The notes beneath the pieces are model-generated. The model was not told where the DNA came from and ran no database searches. It was given only the letters and a program-made list of their open reading frames with translations. Positions 1 to 5,325 of a DNA stretch of 5,325 nt are shown one piece after another. The stretch's first letter is position 1, and each line of letters opens with the position of its first letter. Where the stretch lies: positions 1 through 5,325 of the forward strand of contig JAGYNL010000154.1 in NCBI GenBank assembly GCA_018399865.1, read 5' to 3'. The stretch is from Candidatus Bipolaricaulota bacterium. Lineage in GTDB: Bacteria > Bipolaricaulota > Bipolaricaulia > UBA7950 > UBA9294. A program made the translations under genes and the position numbers.

Positions 1-53
1 ACTAAATCATTGTACTTGATTGCCAAGCAGCCATCACTTCTAAGGCAAAAAAC

Positions 54-82
54 TTGACTTGCCAGTCTGTTTATGTTAGAAA
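54..82 (+). promoter_or_regulatory. Putative sigma70-type promoter for the riboswitch transcript
   Basis: TTGACT at 54-59 matches the -35 consensus in five of six positions. TAGAAA at 77-82 matches the -10 consensus in four of six, with a 17-base spacer. A start at about 88-90 would put the first transcribed bases at the 5' strand of the aptamer P1 helix, which is a sensible arrangement for a riboswitch. This is a consensus match only. No other pair with good spacing was found between 1 and 90. Confidence 0.5.
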
Positions 83-89
83 CTTGCAT

Positions 90-181
90 ACTCGATAATA
101 GCAAACTCATGCGAAAGCTGGGGACGCAAAGCTACGGGCCTACCAAAGGGAGGATTTCATGGTCGCCGGGCCGCCGAAAGT
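90..181 (+). promoter_or_regulatory. GEMM-I family cyclic-dinucleotide riboswitch aptamer, A20 (GEMM-Ib-like) variant
   Basis: This is an RNA sensor of c-di-GMP or a related cyclic dinucleotide. The conserved strings appear in the right order: GCAAAC at 101-106, a GAAA tetraloop at 113-116, GGACGCAAAGC at 122-132 (A128 matches the intercalating A47 of Vc2), a GGGCCUACC arm at 136-144, and GCCGGGC followed by GCCGAAA at 165-179. P1 can form from 90-94 with 175-176 and 179-181. It could extend outward (82-89 with 183-192) if transcription starts earlier. P2 (106-112 with 117-123) carries a tandem U-U and A-G mismatch, so it is weaker than usual. P3 pairs 137-139 with 165-167 and 142-144 with 161-163, closing a 16-base loop. 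The base before GCAAAC, position 100, is A and not the canonical G20. The context AAUA resembles, as I remember it, the Geobacter metallireducens 3',3'-cGAMP riboswitch. Family membership is well supported by eye; ligand identity is inference. Confidence 0.88.
148..153 (+). promoter_or_regulatory. Shine-Dalgarno inside the riboswitch P3 loop
   Basis: GGGAGG lies five bases before the ATG at 159. It falls in the large loop of aptamer helix P3, and the G of that ATG is part of the 3' strand of P3. If it is used, translation would begin within the ligand-binding fold. The match is good, but the purine run could be chance because P3 loops vary freely in this family. Confidence 0.4.
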
Positions 182-617
182 GATGTTCAAGTTTGTATTG
201 CTAGCACATTTAGTTTGCAGTACGTCAGCGCTCTTGTCGTATCTTTTTACGCCTCTTCTTGAGCGTGGCACTTTCCCTGGCCTTTTACATAGCACTTATT
301 TATTTCCAGCAATCCCTACCAGTAGCCATTACTCATTGAGAAGACAATTTTATCATAGAATTAGGAGAAGTTGTGCTTTCTACAGTAATAAAGTTAGCAA
401 CCAGGCGGCTCTGGATATAGCTATGTATTTGCTTCTCTCCGGGCTTTATTTGGACCATTTGACATCAACACTAAGAGAAGATCTGGGGGTTATCTTAGGC
501 AAGCTATCTACAGCCGATCCAGCTCTTCAGGGCCGCCAAAGCAAATTAAGCTTCACCCGATTAGGAAATGAGCCTAAAATTGCTACTCTACACCTCCTTA
601 CCGCTTTGCGCCTGTAG
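159..617 (+). CDS. Orphan ORF downstream of the riboswitch, hypothetical protein, possibly not coding
   Basis: I do not recognise this 152-residue product. It starts at ATG 159 with GGGAGG five bases upstream. A second in-frame ATG at 183 would give a 144-residue protein that begins MFKFVLLAHLVC and has a hydrophobic stretch to about residue 22, like a signal peptide or single membrane anchor. The rest is rich in Leu and Ser with a basic patch around residues 60-71 (RRQFYHRIRRS) and shows no known motif. In favour of coding: about 460 bases without a stop, a ribosome binding site, a hydrophobic N-terminus (secreted products are common under GEMM riboswitches), and a terminator 35 bases after the stop. 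Against: both possible starts lie inside the aptamer or its P1 extension, and the composition does not look clearly protein-like. The stretch could instead be a long untranslated RNA or a decayed gene. Confidence 0.3.
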   Translation: MVAGPPKVMFKFVLLAHLVCSTSALLSYLFTPLLERGTFPGLLHSTYLFPAIPTSSHYSLRRQFYHRIRRSCAFYSNKVSNQAALDIAMYLLLSGLYLDHLTSTLREDLGVILGKLSTADPALQGRQSKLSFTRLGNEPKIATLHLLTALRL

Positions 618-631
618 ACCTATACCTCCTT
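592..631 (+). other. Two copies of an anti-Shine-Dalgarno-like octamer
   Basis: ACCTCCTT occurs at 592-599 and again at 624-631. Each copy is complementary over seven bases to AAGGAGG at 752-758, the strong ribosome binding site ahead of the permease, and resembles the 3' end of 16S rRNA. The second copy sits in the loop of a possible hairpin formed by CCTATA (619-624) and TATAGG (638-643). A regulatory role is speculative, because a strong terminator lies between these copies and the ribosome binding site. Confidence 0.25.
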
Positions 632-652
632 GTGCCTTATAGGCGCGTCTCC

Positions 653-692
653 GCAGGCGAGTCCCTCAGCACCGGGCTCGCCTGCTTCTTTT
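653..692 (+). terminator. Rho-independent terminator closing the riboswitch unit
   Basis: GCAGGCGAG at 653-661 pairs perfectly with CTCGCCTGC at 677-685. CCC (663-665) and GGG (674-676) extend the stem inside it past a one-base bulge, and TTCTTTT follows directly at 686-692. This is a long, GC-rich stem with a U-rich tail. It lies about 470 bases after the aptamer, too far to be a standard overlapping expression platform, and 35 bases after the orphan ORF stop, so it most simply ends that transcript and insulates the permease operon. Confidence 0.8.
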
Positions 693-751
693 GGATGGAT
701 ACCTAGGCCATAAGAAAGGAAACCCTGCCGTAATGATCATCCATTGATCTG

Positions 752-758
752 AAGGAGG
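752..758 (+). promoter_or_regulatory. Strong Shine-Dalgarno ahead of the permease mini-ORF
   Basis: AAGGAGG is the strongest ribosome binding site in the window and lies nine bases before ATG 768. That ATG is in frame with the permease but meets TAG at 795-797, so the site serves a nine-codon reading frame and not the permease directly. None of the later permease start candidates has a comparable site. No convincing promoter was found for the operon between 693 and 750. Confidence 0.7.
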
Positions 759-767
759 AACCGGTCA

Positions 768-797
768 ATGATTGCACCTTGGCTAATATCTAACTAG
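768..797 (+). CDS. Nine-codon mini-ORF (leader peptide or interrupted permease N-terminus)
   Basis: ATG 768 follows AAGGAGG with good spacing and encodes MIAPWLISN, then TAG. It is in the same frame as the permease, with only TCT between the TAG and the TTG at 801. It may be a real upstream ORF that loads ribosomes for reinitiation on the permease. It could equally be the original start of the permease separated by a nonsense mutation, or a site of UAG readthrough. The strong ribosome binding site argues that translation does begin here. What happens at the TAG cannot be decided from sequence alone. Confidence 0.45.
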   Translation: MIAPWLISN

Positions 798-839
798 TCT
801 TTGTCTGTTTCCTTTATCAGTGTCTTTGTTGCACGGAAC

Positions 840-2171
840 ATGAGCTTACTGTACGATGACGCGCACATGCACAATCTTGAAGCTTGGCCACTGGCAACAT
901 CGATACTGATATTTACCCTGACATACGTAGGGATCTTGTCGAACAGAATTCACCGAACCATAGTAGCCCTATCGGGTGCTGCATTGATGATTGCTGTAGG
1001 AACATGGCTGTCGTTCTACGACATGAATAAAGCAATGAGCTCCATTGATTACAACACCATAATTCTCCTTTTTGGAATGATGGTAGTCGTTGGGTTATTC
1101 AAGGAAACGGGATTCTTCGAGTATATGGCAATACGTGCAGCTAAGATTGCCAAAGGTAAACTGTGGATGATATTAGTCTACCTGGGTCTTGTCACCAGCC
1201 TGGTTTCCATGGTCTTAGACAACGTCACCACCATCATCATCATGGTTCCAGTTACCCTTTCTATGGCGGACATCCTTGGGGTTAGCGCTGTGCCGTTCTT
1301 GGTTAGCGAAGTTCTTCTTTCAAATATTGGCGGGGTGGCAACATTAATTGGAGACCCTCCAAATATACTGATTGGCTCCGCCGCTGGCTTCAGTTTCACT
1401 GATTTCTTGACCCACTTAGCTCCCATCGTTGTTGTAGTTTGGGTAATCGCTTTATTAATTCTCTTATTCCTCTACAGGTCAGTGCTCACTAGCAGACCAA
1501 AGAACGTAGAACGCCTTATGTCAATGAATGAACGGAAAGCGATCATGGACCCAGTAACTACTAGTCGGATGCTGAAGGTTTTAGGTATAACCATAGTTCT
1601 CTACCTGATCCATGACCGAATTGGTCTACAACCTGGGTTAGTTGCGCTAATCGGGGGCTGTTTTGGTCTTCTCTGGGTAAGGCCTAAAATTGATGATATC
1701 CTACATCATATTCATTGGGACGTTTTGCTGTTCTTCATGGCTTTGTTTGTCATTGTAGGAGGACTAGAGGCAGGAGGGATTCTGACACTCGCAGGAAAAG
1801 GAATGGGGCTATTGCTGGGCCACGGAGTACTCCTAGCCGCGCTTGTAATCCTTTGGCTTAGCGCTCTTGGCTCAGGCGTACTAAGCAATGTGCCTTTCAC
1901 CATTGCCATGTTGCCCATATTCAAGGGATTAGCTGGTCAAGGAATTCCTGTTGACGTCTTATGGTGGGCCCTCGCTCTTGGGGTAGGGTTTGGAGGCAAC
2001 TTAACCTCGGTCGCAGCCGCTGCAAACGTGTTCTTCGTCTCTATGTCTGAGAGTATGGGGCAGCCCTTTACCTTCAAACGATGGCTAAAGAGTGGCTCGA
2101 TTGTCAGCGTTACAAGTTGCCTAGTGGGAAGCCTTGCTCTTATCCTCGCACTCAAGCTCGGCCTTTTGTAA
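840..2171 (+). CDS. ArsB/NhaD-type ion transporter (ion transporter superfamily permease)
   Basis: This is an inner-membrane permease of the ArsB/NhaD branch of the ion transporter superfamily, whose members move arsenite, or Na+ against H+, or organic anions. Numbered from ATG 840 (443 residues), it shows about eleven to thirteen hydrophobic segments. It carries the paired family motifs: a DN pair at 127-128 in the first repeat, SNIGG at 161-165, GDPPN at 171-175, then SNVPF at 349-353, GGN at 385-387 and AAAAN at 392-396 in the second repeat. The first-repeat motif is fully conserved. The second, where relatives often have GGNGT-like text, reads GGNLTSV. The length is normal. The start is uncertain: TTG 801, ATG 840 and ATG 867 all lack a good ribosome binding site. 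Relatives usually have a short N-terminus before the first helix, which favours 840 or 867, while reinitiation after the mini-ORF would favour 801. There are no arsenic genes nearby, so arsenite is not supported as substrate and I give no symbol. It is the first gene of the operon. Confidence 0.9.
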   Translation: MSLLYDDAHMHNLEAWPLATSILIFTLTYVGILSNRIHRTIVALSGAALMIAVGTWLSFYDMNKAMSSIDYNTIILLFGMMVVVGLFKETGFFEYMAIRAAKIAKGKLWMILVYLGLVTSLVSMVLDNVTTIIIMVPVTLSMADILGVSAVPFLVSEVLLSNIGGVATLIGDPPNILIGSAAGFSFTDFLTHLAPIVVVVWVIALLILLFLYRSVLTSRPKNVERLMSMNERKAIMDPVTTSRMLKVLGITIVLYLIHDRIGLQPGLVALIGGCFGLLWVRPKIDDILHHIHWDVLLFFMALFVIVGGLEAGGILTLAGKGMGLLLGHGVLLAALVILWLSALGSGVLSNVPFTIAMLPIFKGLAGQGIPVDVLWWALALGVGFGGNLTSVAAAANVFFVSMSESMGQPFTFKRWLKSGSIVSVTSCLVGSLALILALKLGLL

Positions 2172-2181
2172 AATCGCCGCC

Positions 2182-2188
2182 AGGTGAT
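2182..2188 (+). promoter_or_regulatory. Ribosome binding site deciding the hydrolase start
   Basis: AGGTGAT matches the 3' half of the extended Shine-Dalgarno and is well placed for TTG at 2193. It contains the alternative GTG (2184), which itself has no upstream site. I therefore prefer TTG 2193, only three codons shorter. Confidence 0.5.
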
Positions 2189-2192
2189 TAAT

Positions 2193-3050
2193 TTGAGTAC
2201 TCCCAAGCTAATAGACACGCACCAGTTTGATAGAATGGGTGCCGGAGCAGCATACTACATAAACAGCACGGCACATGCTCTTGTGGACACTGGCACTTCG
2301 CTCTCTACACCTTACATCGAGAACGAATTGCCAGATAAAATAGAGCTAGATTACATATTTGTCACACATGTCCACCTTGATCATGCCGGTGGCGCAGGAC
2401 AACTTGCCCGCAATTATCTAAAGGCGCCGGTCGTAGTACATCCACGTGGGGCAAGACACCTAATTGACCCTAGCCGCTTGGTAGAAAGCGTGCGCCAGGC
2501 AACGGGTGATTTATTTTCCTTCTACGGCGAAGCAATTCCTATCGACGCAAGTAGAGTGTACAAGGCAAAAGACGGAGAGCAATTCCACCTCGGAAACGCC
2601 ACAATCATTGAGACAATCTATTCTCCCGGCCATGCCCCACATCATCTGTGTTTCTTTGAACCAAATGAGCGCATCCTCTTCTCCGGCGATGCCGGTGGTG
2701 CATTTCTCAATGGAAGACTATACCCTACAACAACACCGCCAAGCTTCGACCTAGAAGTAAGCCTGCAAACCATAGATAAACTCCGAGCCCTTCATCCCAA
2801 GAAGATCTACTACACACACTTTGGCCCAGGAGAAAATCCAGACTACCTTTTGAAAAGCTATGCCGACCTTCTAAAAAGATGGACCAATAGCATCCATGCC
2901 AGACGCCGGGTAATGGAAGTTCCAGAACTTATAGATGAGGTGCTTACTGATCCGCATTTTTTCCCCTCAGGCTTCAATGAACACCTTAGACCTGAGCTTG
3001 CAATGTCGGTACGTGGGGTGCTTTGCTACCTGGAGCATGTTGACCCGTGA
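2193..3050 (+). CDS. Metallo-beta-lactamase fold hydrolase
   Basis: This is a soluble MBL-fold metallohydrolase of about 285 residues, probably cytoplasmic since no signal peptide is seen. Numbered from TTG 2193, the dinuclear metal site is complete: HVHLDH at 59-64 (His59, His61, Asp63, His64), His147 in SPGHAPHH, Asp166 in FSGDAGG and His209 in THFGPG. The spacing is glyoxalase II-like, and a C-terminal helical region of about 65 residues follows the last ligand. Known families with this layout include thioesterases, glyoxalase II-like enzymes and other hydrolases; nothing here fixes the substrate. The gene begins 21 bases after the permease stop and ends overlapping the PriA-like gene by GTGA, so it sits inside a tight operon. 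A GTG at 2184 is the alternative start. Fold and catalytic competence are secure; function is unknown. Confidence 0.92.
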   Translation: MSTPKLIDTHQFDRMGAGAAYYINSTAHALVDTGTSLSTPYIENELPDKIELDYIFVTHVHLDHAGGAGQLARNYLKAPVVVHPRGARHLIDPSRLVESVRQATGDLFSFYGEAIPIDASRVYKAKDGEQFHLGNATIIETIYSPGHAPHHLCFFEPNERILFSGDAGGAFLNGRLYPTTTPPSFDLEVSLQTIDKLRALHPKKIYYTHFGPGENPDYLLKSYADLLKRWTNSIHARRRVMEVPELIDEVLTDPHFFPSGFNEHLRPELAMSVRGVLCYLEHVDP

Positions 3051-5080
3051 TCGCACGTGTTCTTCTTCCCCTTCCAGTAGACCATCCCTTCGATTTCACC
3101 GTAACGGGTAGTCTCGCGGAAGAAATCTCCATTGGCAAGAGAGTTGTTGTTCGCTTCCGGGGAAGAGAGCAAGCTGGAATAGTTGAATCGCTAGAAGAAG
3201 AGAGTCATCATGCCGGCCCGTTGGAGGCCGTATTACGCATCAAAACAGGGCCATCATACGACCCAGCAACCCTGTCGTTCTGCCTAGAAACCGCCGCATA
3301 CTACTTCGCCCCACCTGGCCCATTTATAAATAGACTCCTTCCCCGCACTGCTAATACTCATAAAAATAGGCTTCTAAGAGCAACAGGAACCCTGAATGAG
3401 ATCACAGCAAAAATCCAGTCGTTATCTAAGCGCGCTCCCCGCCAGGCCGAAGTAATGAGATTCCTGTTAACAACAGAAAGAGGCGCTTCAGAGAGCTTTC
3501 TAAGAAAGAAACTGAATACTAATGCAAGCCTCATAAACCGGCTAATTGAAATTGGCTTAATTGAAGAAATTCAAGATCAGCATACACCCGACAAAGCACG
3601 ACTTTTACAACAACCCTTGCCAGTCAAAGAACATCAAGGACTTCATTGTCGTACTCTCCTAATGTCGCCAAACCGAATGGATGACTATGTTAGAGCAATA
3701 AAACAAACCCTTTCAGAGGACCAATCCGTGCTAGTCTTACTACCGGAGATACTGTTAGCAAGGAGAATCTCAGCTGATCTCGAAAAGCTCATCGATGCCT
3801 CCATCTTGCTTTATCATAGCGGTCTTCCAGAAGGAGAAAGGGGCCGTGTTTGGCAATGTGTAGCCAAGAATACTTGCGTCGTCGTTGGAACACGCTCTTC
3901 CCTCTTTCTACCGTTTAGTAACCTCGCGCTTATCGTAGTGGACCAGGAACAAGACCGATCCTATAAGCAAGATGAGATGACCCCTTACTTCAATGCCCGC
4001 GATGTAGCATTGCGCACAACGGTTCCAAGGGTGATCTTAGGATCAATCGCCCCTTCAGTAGAAACCTTCTACCGCACAGAGAAAGGAGATCTAAAGCTCA
4101 ATCGCCGGCCAGTTGTTCAACCCAAGGCAACAATAGTAGACATGCGCAAGGAAAGAGGTTTATTAAGCAGCATCCTTATTGAAGCCATTTCCGAAACTCT
4201 CGCACGCAACAGGCGAGCCTTGATTGGGGTTAATGCGCGGGGACATTTCCAAGCGGTGCTTTGCAAGAAATGCGGCAGGCCCCTTGTTTGTCCGAACTGT
4301 GGCGCCAATCTCACCTATGACGTAAGCGCAGCACAGCTAGTCTGCCGCGTATGCGGAAAGACTCAGCCGCGCATGGTTTGTCCAAACTGCGGGTCACGAA
4401 GCTTACGCTTTGTTGGAATCGGAAGCCAGCGCCTTGAGGAAGAAATGCACACACTCTTTCCTAACGCAAGCATAATACGCATTGATAAGCAATCCCTGTC
4501 AAACAAGAACTCGTTAGCCAGAGCTGAAAAGGGCATAGAAAGACAGGCGCAGATAATTATTGGCACACCACTTGCTACTAAGGGCCCAACAATAGACGGC
4601 CTTGGTTTAGTAGCAGCAATTGGGACAGACAATATGCTTGCCCGACCAGATTTTCGCGCCGCTGAGCGGGTTTACCAGTATCTTACAGGTCTCTTCGCCC
4701 GGCTGGACAAAGAAGGAAGAGCCATTATCCAGACAAGCTACCCCGAACATTACGCAATTGTTGCTGCCCTAAATGCAGACTATGATCTGTTTTACGATCG
4801 CGAGATTGCTGAACGCCAAGCTATGTTCTACCCACCATTCTCTCACCTTGCCCGCCTAACCATCTCCCATAACATAGACACCGGCAAACTGGTAGGACTA
4901 ATAAACAAACACGCGCTTCAAATGGTTGGCCCTGCCCCTCATCCCAGAAAGCATGACCGCGATGTTGTGTTAATCAAAGCCAAGCAAAGTGACGTCCTGC
5001 GACAGGCCTGCATAGAAATACGTCAGGCTATTTCAAGTAAAACCAAGCTAGAGATAGATATAGACCCCGACCAAATCTAG
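3047..5080 (+). CDS. priA: PriA-like primosomal protein N', predicted ATPase-dead pseudohelicase
   Basis: PriA restarts stalled replication forks by binding branched DNA and helping to load the replicative helicase. This 677-residue protein shows the family order: 3' DNA-binding domain (about 1-100), winged helix (about 125-185), helicase lobe 1 (about 200-345), lobe 2 with a zinc insertion, and a C-terminal domain with the YPPFSHLARL motif at 595-604. All eight zinc cysteines remain (406, 409, 415, 418, 433, 436, 445, 448). The ATPase motifs do not. The Walker A site is replaced by LLMSPNRMDDYVRAI around 204-218, DEEHD reads DQEQD at 299-303, GSATPS reads GSIAPS at 332-337, motif V reads GTPLATKG, and the AGRAGR arginine motif reads LFARLDKEGR. 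LLPE, HSGL and the DFRA-ER segment are kept. The frame is intact, so this looks like selected loss of catalysis, as reported for Deinococcus PriA and inferred for actinobacterial PriA. The GTG start overlaps the hydrolase stop, which indicates translational coupling. Confidence 0.9.
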   Translation: MIARVLLPLPVDHPFDFTVTGSLAEEISIGKRVVVRFRGREQAGIVESLEEESHHAGPLEAVLRIKTGPSYDPATLSFCLETAAYYFAPPGPFINRLLPRTANTHKNRLLRATGTLNEITAKIQSLSKRAPRQAEVMRFLLTTERGASESFLRKKLNTNASLINRLIEIGLIEEIQDQHTPDKARLLQQPLPVKEHQGLHCRTLLMSPNRMDDYVRAIKQTLSEDQSVLVLLPEILLARRISADLEKLIDASILLYHSGLPEGERGRVWQCVAKNTCVVVGTRSSLFLPFSNLALIVVDQEQDRSYKQDEMTPYFNARDVALRTTVPRVILGSIAPSVETFYRTEKGDLKLNRRPVVQPKATIVDMRKERGLLSSILIEAISETLARNRRALIGVNARGHFQAVLCKKCGRPLVCPNCGANLTYDVSAAQLVCRVCGKTQPRMVCPNCGSRSLRFVGIGSQRLEEEMHTLFPNASIIRIDKQSLSNKNSLARAEKGIERQAQIIIGTPLATKGPTIDGLGLVAAIGTDNMLARPDFRAAERVYQYLTGLFARLDKEGRAIIQTSYPEHYAIVAALNADYDLFYDREIAERQAMFYPPFSHLARLTISHNIDTGKLVGLINKHALQMVGPAPHPRKHDRDVVLIKAKQSDVLRQACIEIRQAISSKTKLEIDIDPDQI

Positions 5081-5325
5081 CTTAGGTGAATCTCAATGAT
5101 ATCCTTGTCGGCTAGAACATGATCGGATGGAACTTGCTGACCATCAAAGCGTCCTGAACCCCAGACGCGTACATACTTCAGACGATCCACAAACTCACGG
5201 TGGACAAGCTGTACTGCATCAATTACGGTGCTTCCCTCAGCAAGCACGTAAGGCTCTGTCGTATCGGCTGGCTTGCCGGGAAGCTTGGTGTACACACGCA
5301 CGATCTTCAAAGCAAGGAATACCTG
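5077..5325 (-). CDS. C-terminal TGS domain of a DRG/Obg-like GTPase, truncated by the window edge
   Basis: The frame is open to the right edge, reading QVFLALKIVRVYTKLPGKP and on through a TGS domain (VLAEGSTVIDAVQLVHREF, then VRVWGSGRFDGQQVPSDHVL and a D-I-I-E-I-H end). The RVYTK-PGK entry and the VWGS...GQ-V...H-L-D pattern are those of the C-terminal TGS domain of DRG/Rbg-type translational GTPases, not of threonyl-tRNA synthetase or RelA. The G domain would lie beyond position 5325. A TTG at 5310 could start a stand-alone TGS protein, but the in-frame residues upstream also fit the DRG family, so a longer gene is more likely. DRG-family GTPases act in the cytoplasm on ribosomes; the TGS domain contributes to RNA or ribosome contact. 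The stop overlaps the stop of the convergent PriA-like gene. Confidence 0.8.
   Translation of the reverse strand, partial: QVFLALKIVRVYTKLPGKPADTTEPYVLAEGSTVIDAVQLVHREFVDRLKYVRVWGSGRFDGQQVPSDHVLADKDIIEIHLS

Noticed and set aside
14..65. Imperfect direct repeat ACTTGATTGCCAAG (14-27) and ACTTGACTTGCCAG (52-65) as an operator pair
   Set aside because: The second copy overlaps the putative -35 box, so an operator is possible, but the match is short and imperfect and has no known regulator pattern.
72..77. TATGTT as the -10 box for TTGACT at 54-59
   Set aside because: The spacer would be only 12 bases; TAGAAA at 77-82 gives 17.
228..266. Hairpin GCGCTC/GAGCGT as the riboswitch terminator
   Set aside because: The sequence after the stem is GGCACTTTCC with no U-tract, and the loop is long and only weakly paired inside.
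693..760. A second riboswitch (for example a Na+ or Mn2+ class) upstream of the permease
   Set aside because: ATGGAT (695-700) can pair with ATCCAT (739-744), but I see no conserved core of any metal-ion riboswitch I can recall. A covariance-model scan would be needed.
795..797. UAG decoded as pyrrolysine in the permease
   Set aside because: The permease family has no known pyrrolysine, the UAG lies upstream of the conserved region, and nothing in the window supports pyl genes.
1178..2218. Three antisense reading frames over the permease and its 3' junction
   Set aside because: They are low-complexity mirrors of the permease codons with no ribosome binding sites or recognisable motifs.
2506..2754. 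82-codon plus-strand frame inside the hydrolase gene
   Set aside because: It lies within conserved MBL coding sequence in another frame and has no family features.
4117..4632. Two antisense reading frames over the PriA-like gene
   Set aside because: They cross the zinc-binding and lobe-2 coding region and have no independent support.

Overview
The window is a compact piece of a bacterial chromosome of moderate GC. From left to right it holds a promoter and a cyclic-dinucleotide (GEMM-I type) riboswitch, an orphan ORF, an intrinsic terminator, and then a tight plus-strand operon: an ArsB/NhaD-type ion permease, a metallo-beta-lactamase (MBL) fold hydrolase, and a PriA-like primosomal protein. 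On the opposite strand, entering from the right edge, is the C-terminal end of a DRG/Obg-like GTPase with a TGS domain. No tRNA, rRNA, CRISPR array or insertion sequence was seen. The lineage cannot be fixed from this sequence. A GEMM riboswitch close to the Geobacter type, an ATPase-dead PriA and a bacterial DRG-type TGS GTPase suggest a deep-branching anaerobe-like bacterium, with Chloroflexota or a Clostridia-like Firmicute as guesses only.

Region 1-700: a sigma70-like promoter (54-82) appears to start a transcript at about 88-90, directly at the aptamer of the riboswitch (about 90-181). The aptamer keeps the hallmarks of GEMM-I: GCAAAC, a GAAA tetraloop, GGACGCAAAGC and GCCGGGC-GCCGAAA. 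It has A (position 100) where canonical c-di-GMP-I aptamers have G20. That is the substitution found in the GEMM-Ib group, which includes 3',3'-cGAMP sensors. A good Shine-Dalgarno and an ATG lie inside the P3 arm of the aptamer and open a 152-codon ORF of no recognisable family. This unit ends in a strong terminator (653-692).

Region 693-5080: the permease is preceded by a near-perfect Shine-Dalgarno, but its ATG at 768 reaches an in-frame TAG after nine codons. The sequence therefore shows a mini-ORF, with the permease starting again downstream (TTG 801, ATG 840 or ATG 867). The hydrolase follows after about 20 bases and overlaps the primosomal gene by GTGA, so the last two are probably translationally coupled. 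The PriA-like protein keeps the DNA-binding, winged-helix and eight-cysteine zinc parts but has lost the Walker A motif and altered motifs II, III, V and VI. It is best read as a pseudohelicase.

Region 5077-5325: the minus-strand GTPase fragment converges on the PriA-like gene, and the two share their stop codons in a single CTAG.

The items most worth following are the ligand identity and gene output of the riboswitch, the in-frame stop before the permease, and the inactive primosomal helicase. No functional link among permease, hydrolase and PriA can be shown here beyond co-transcription.
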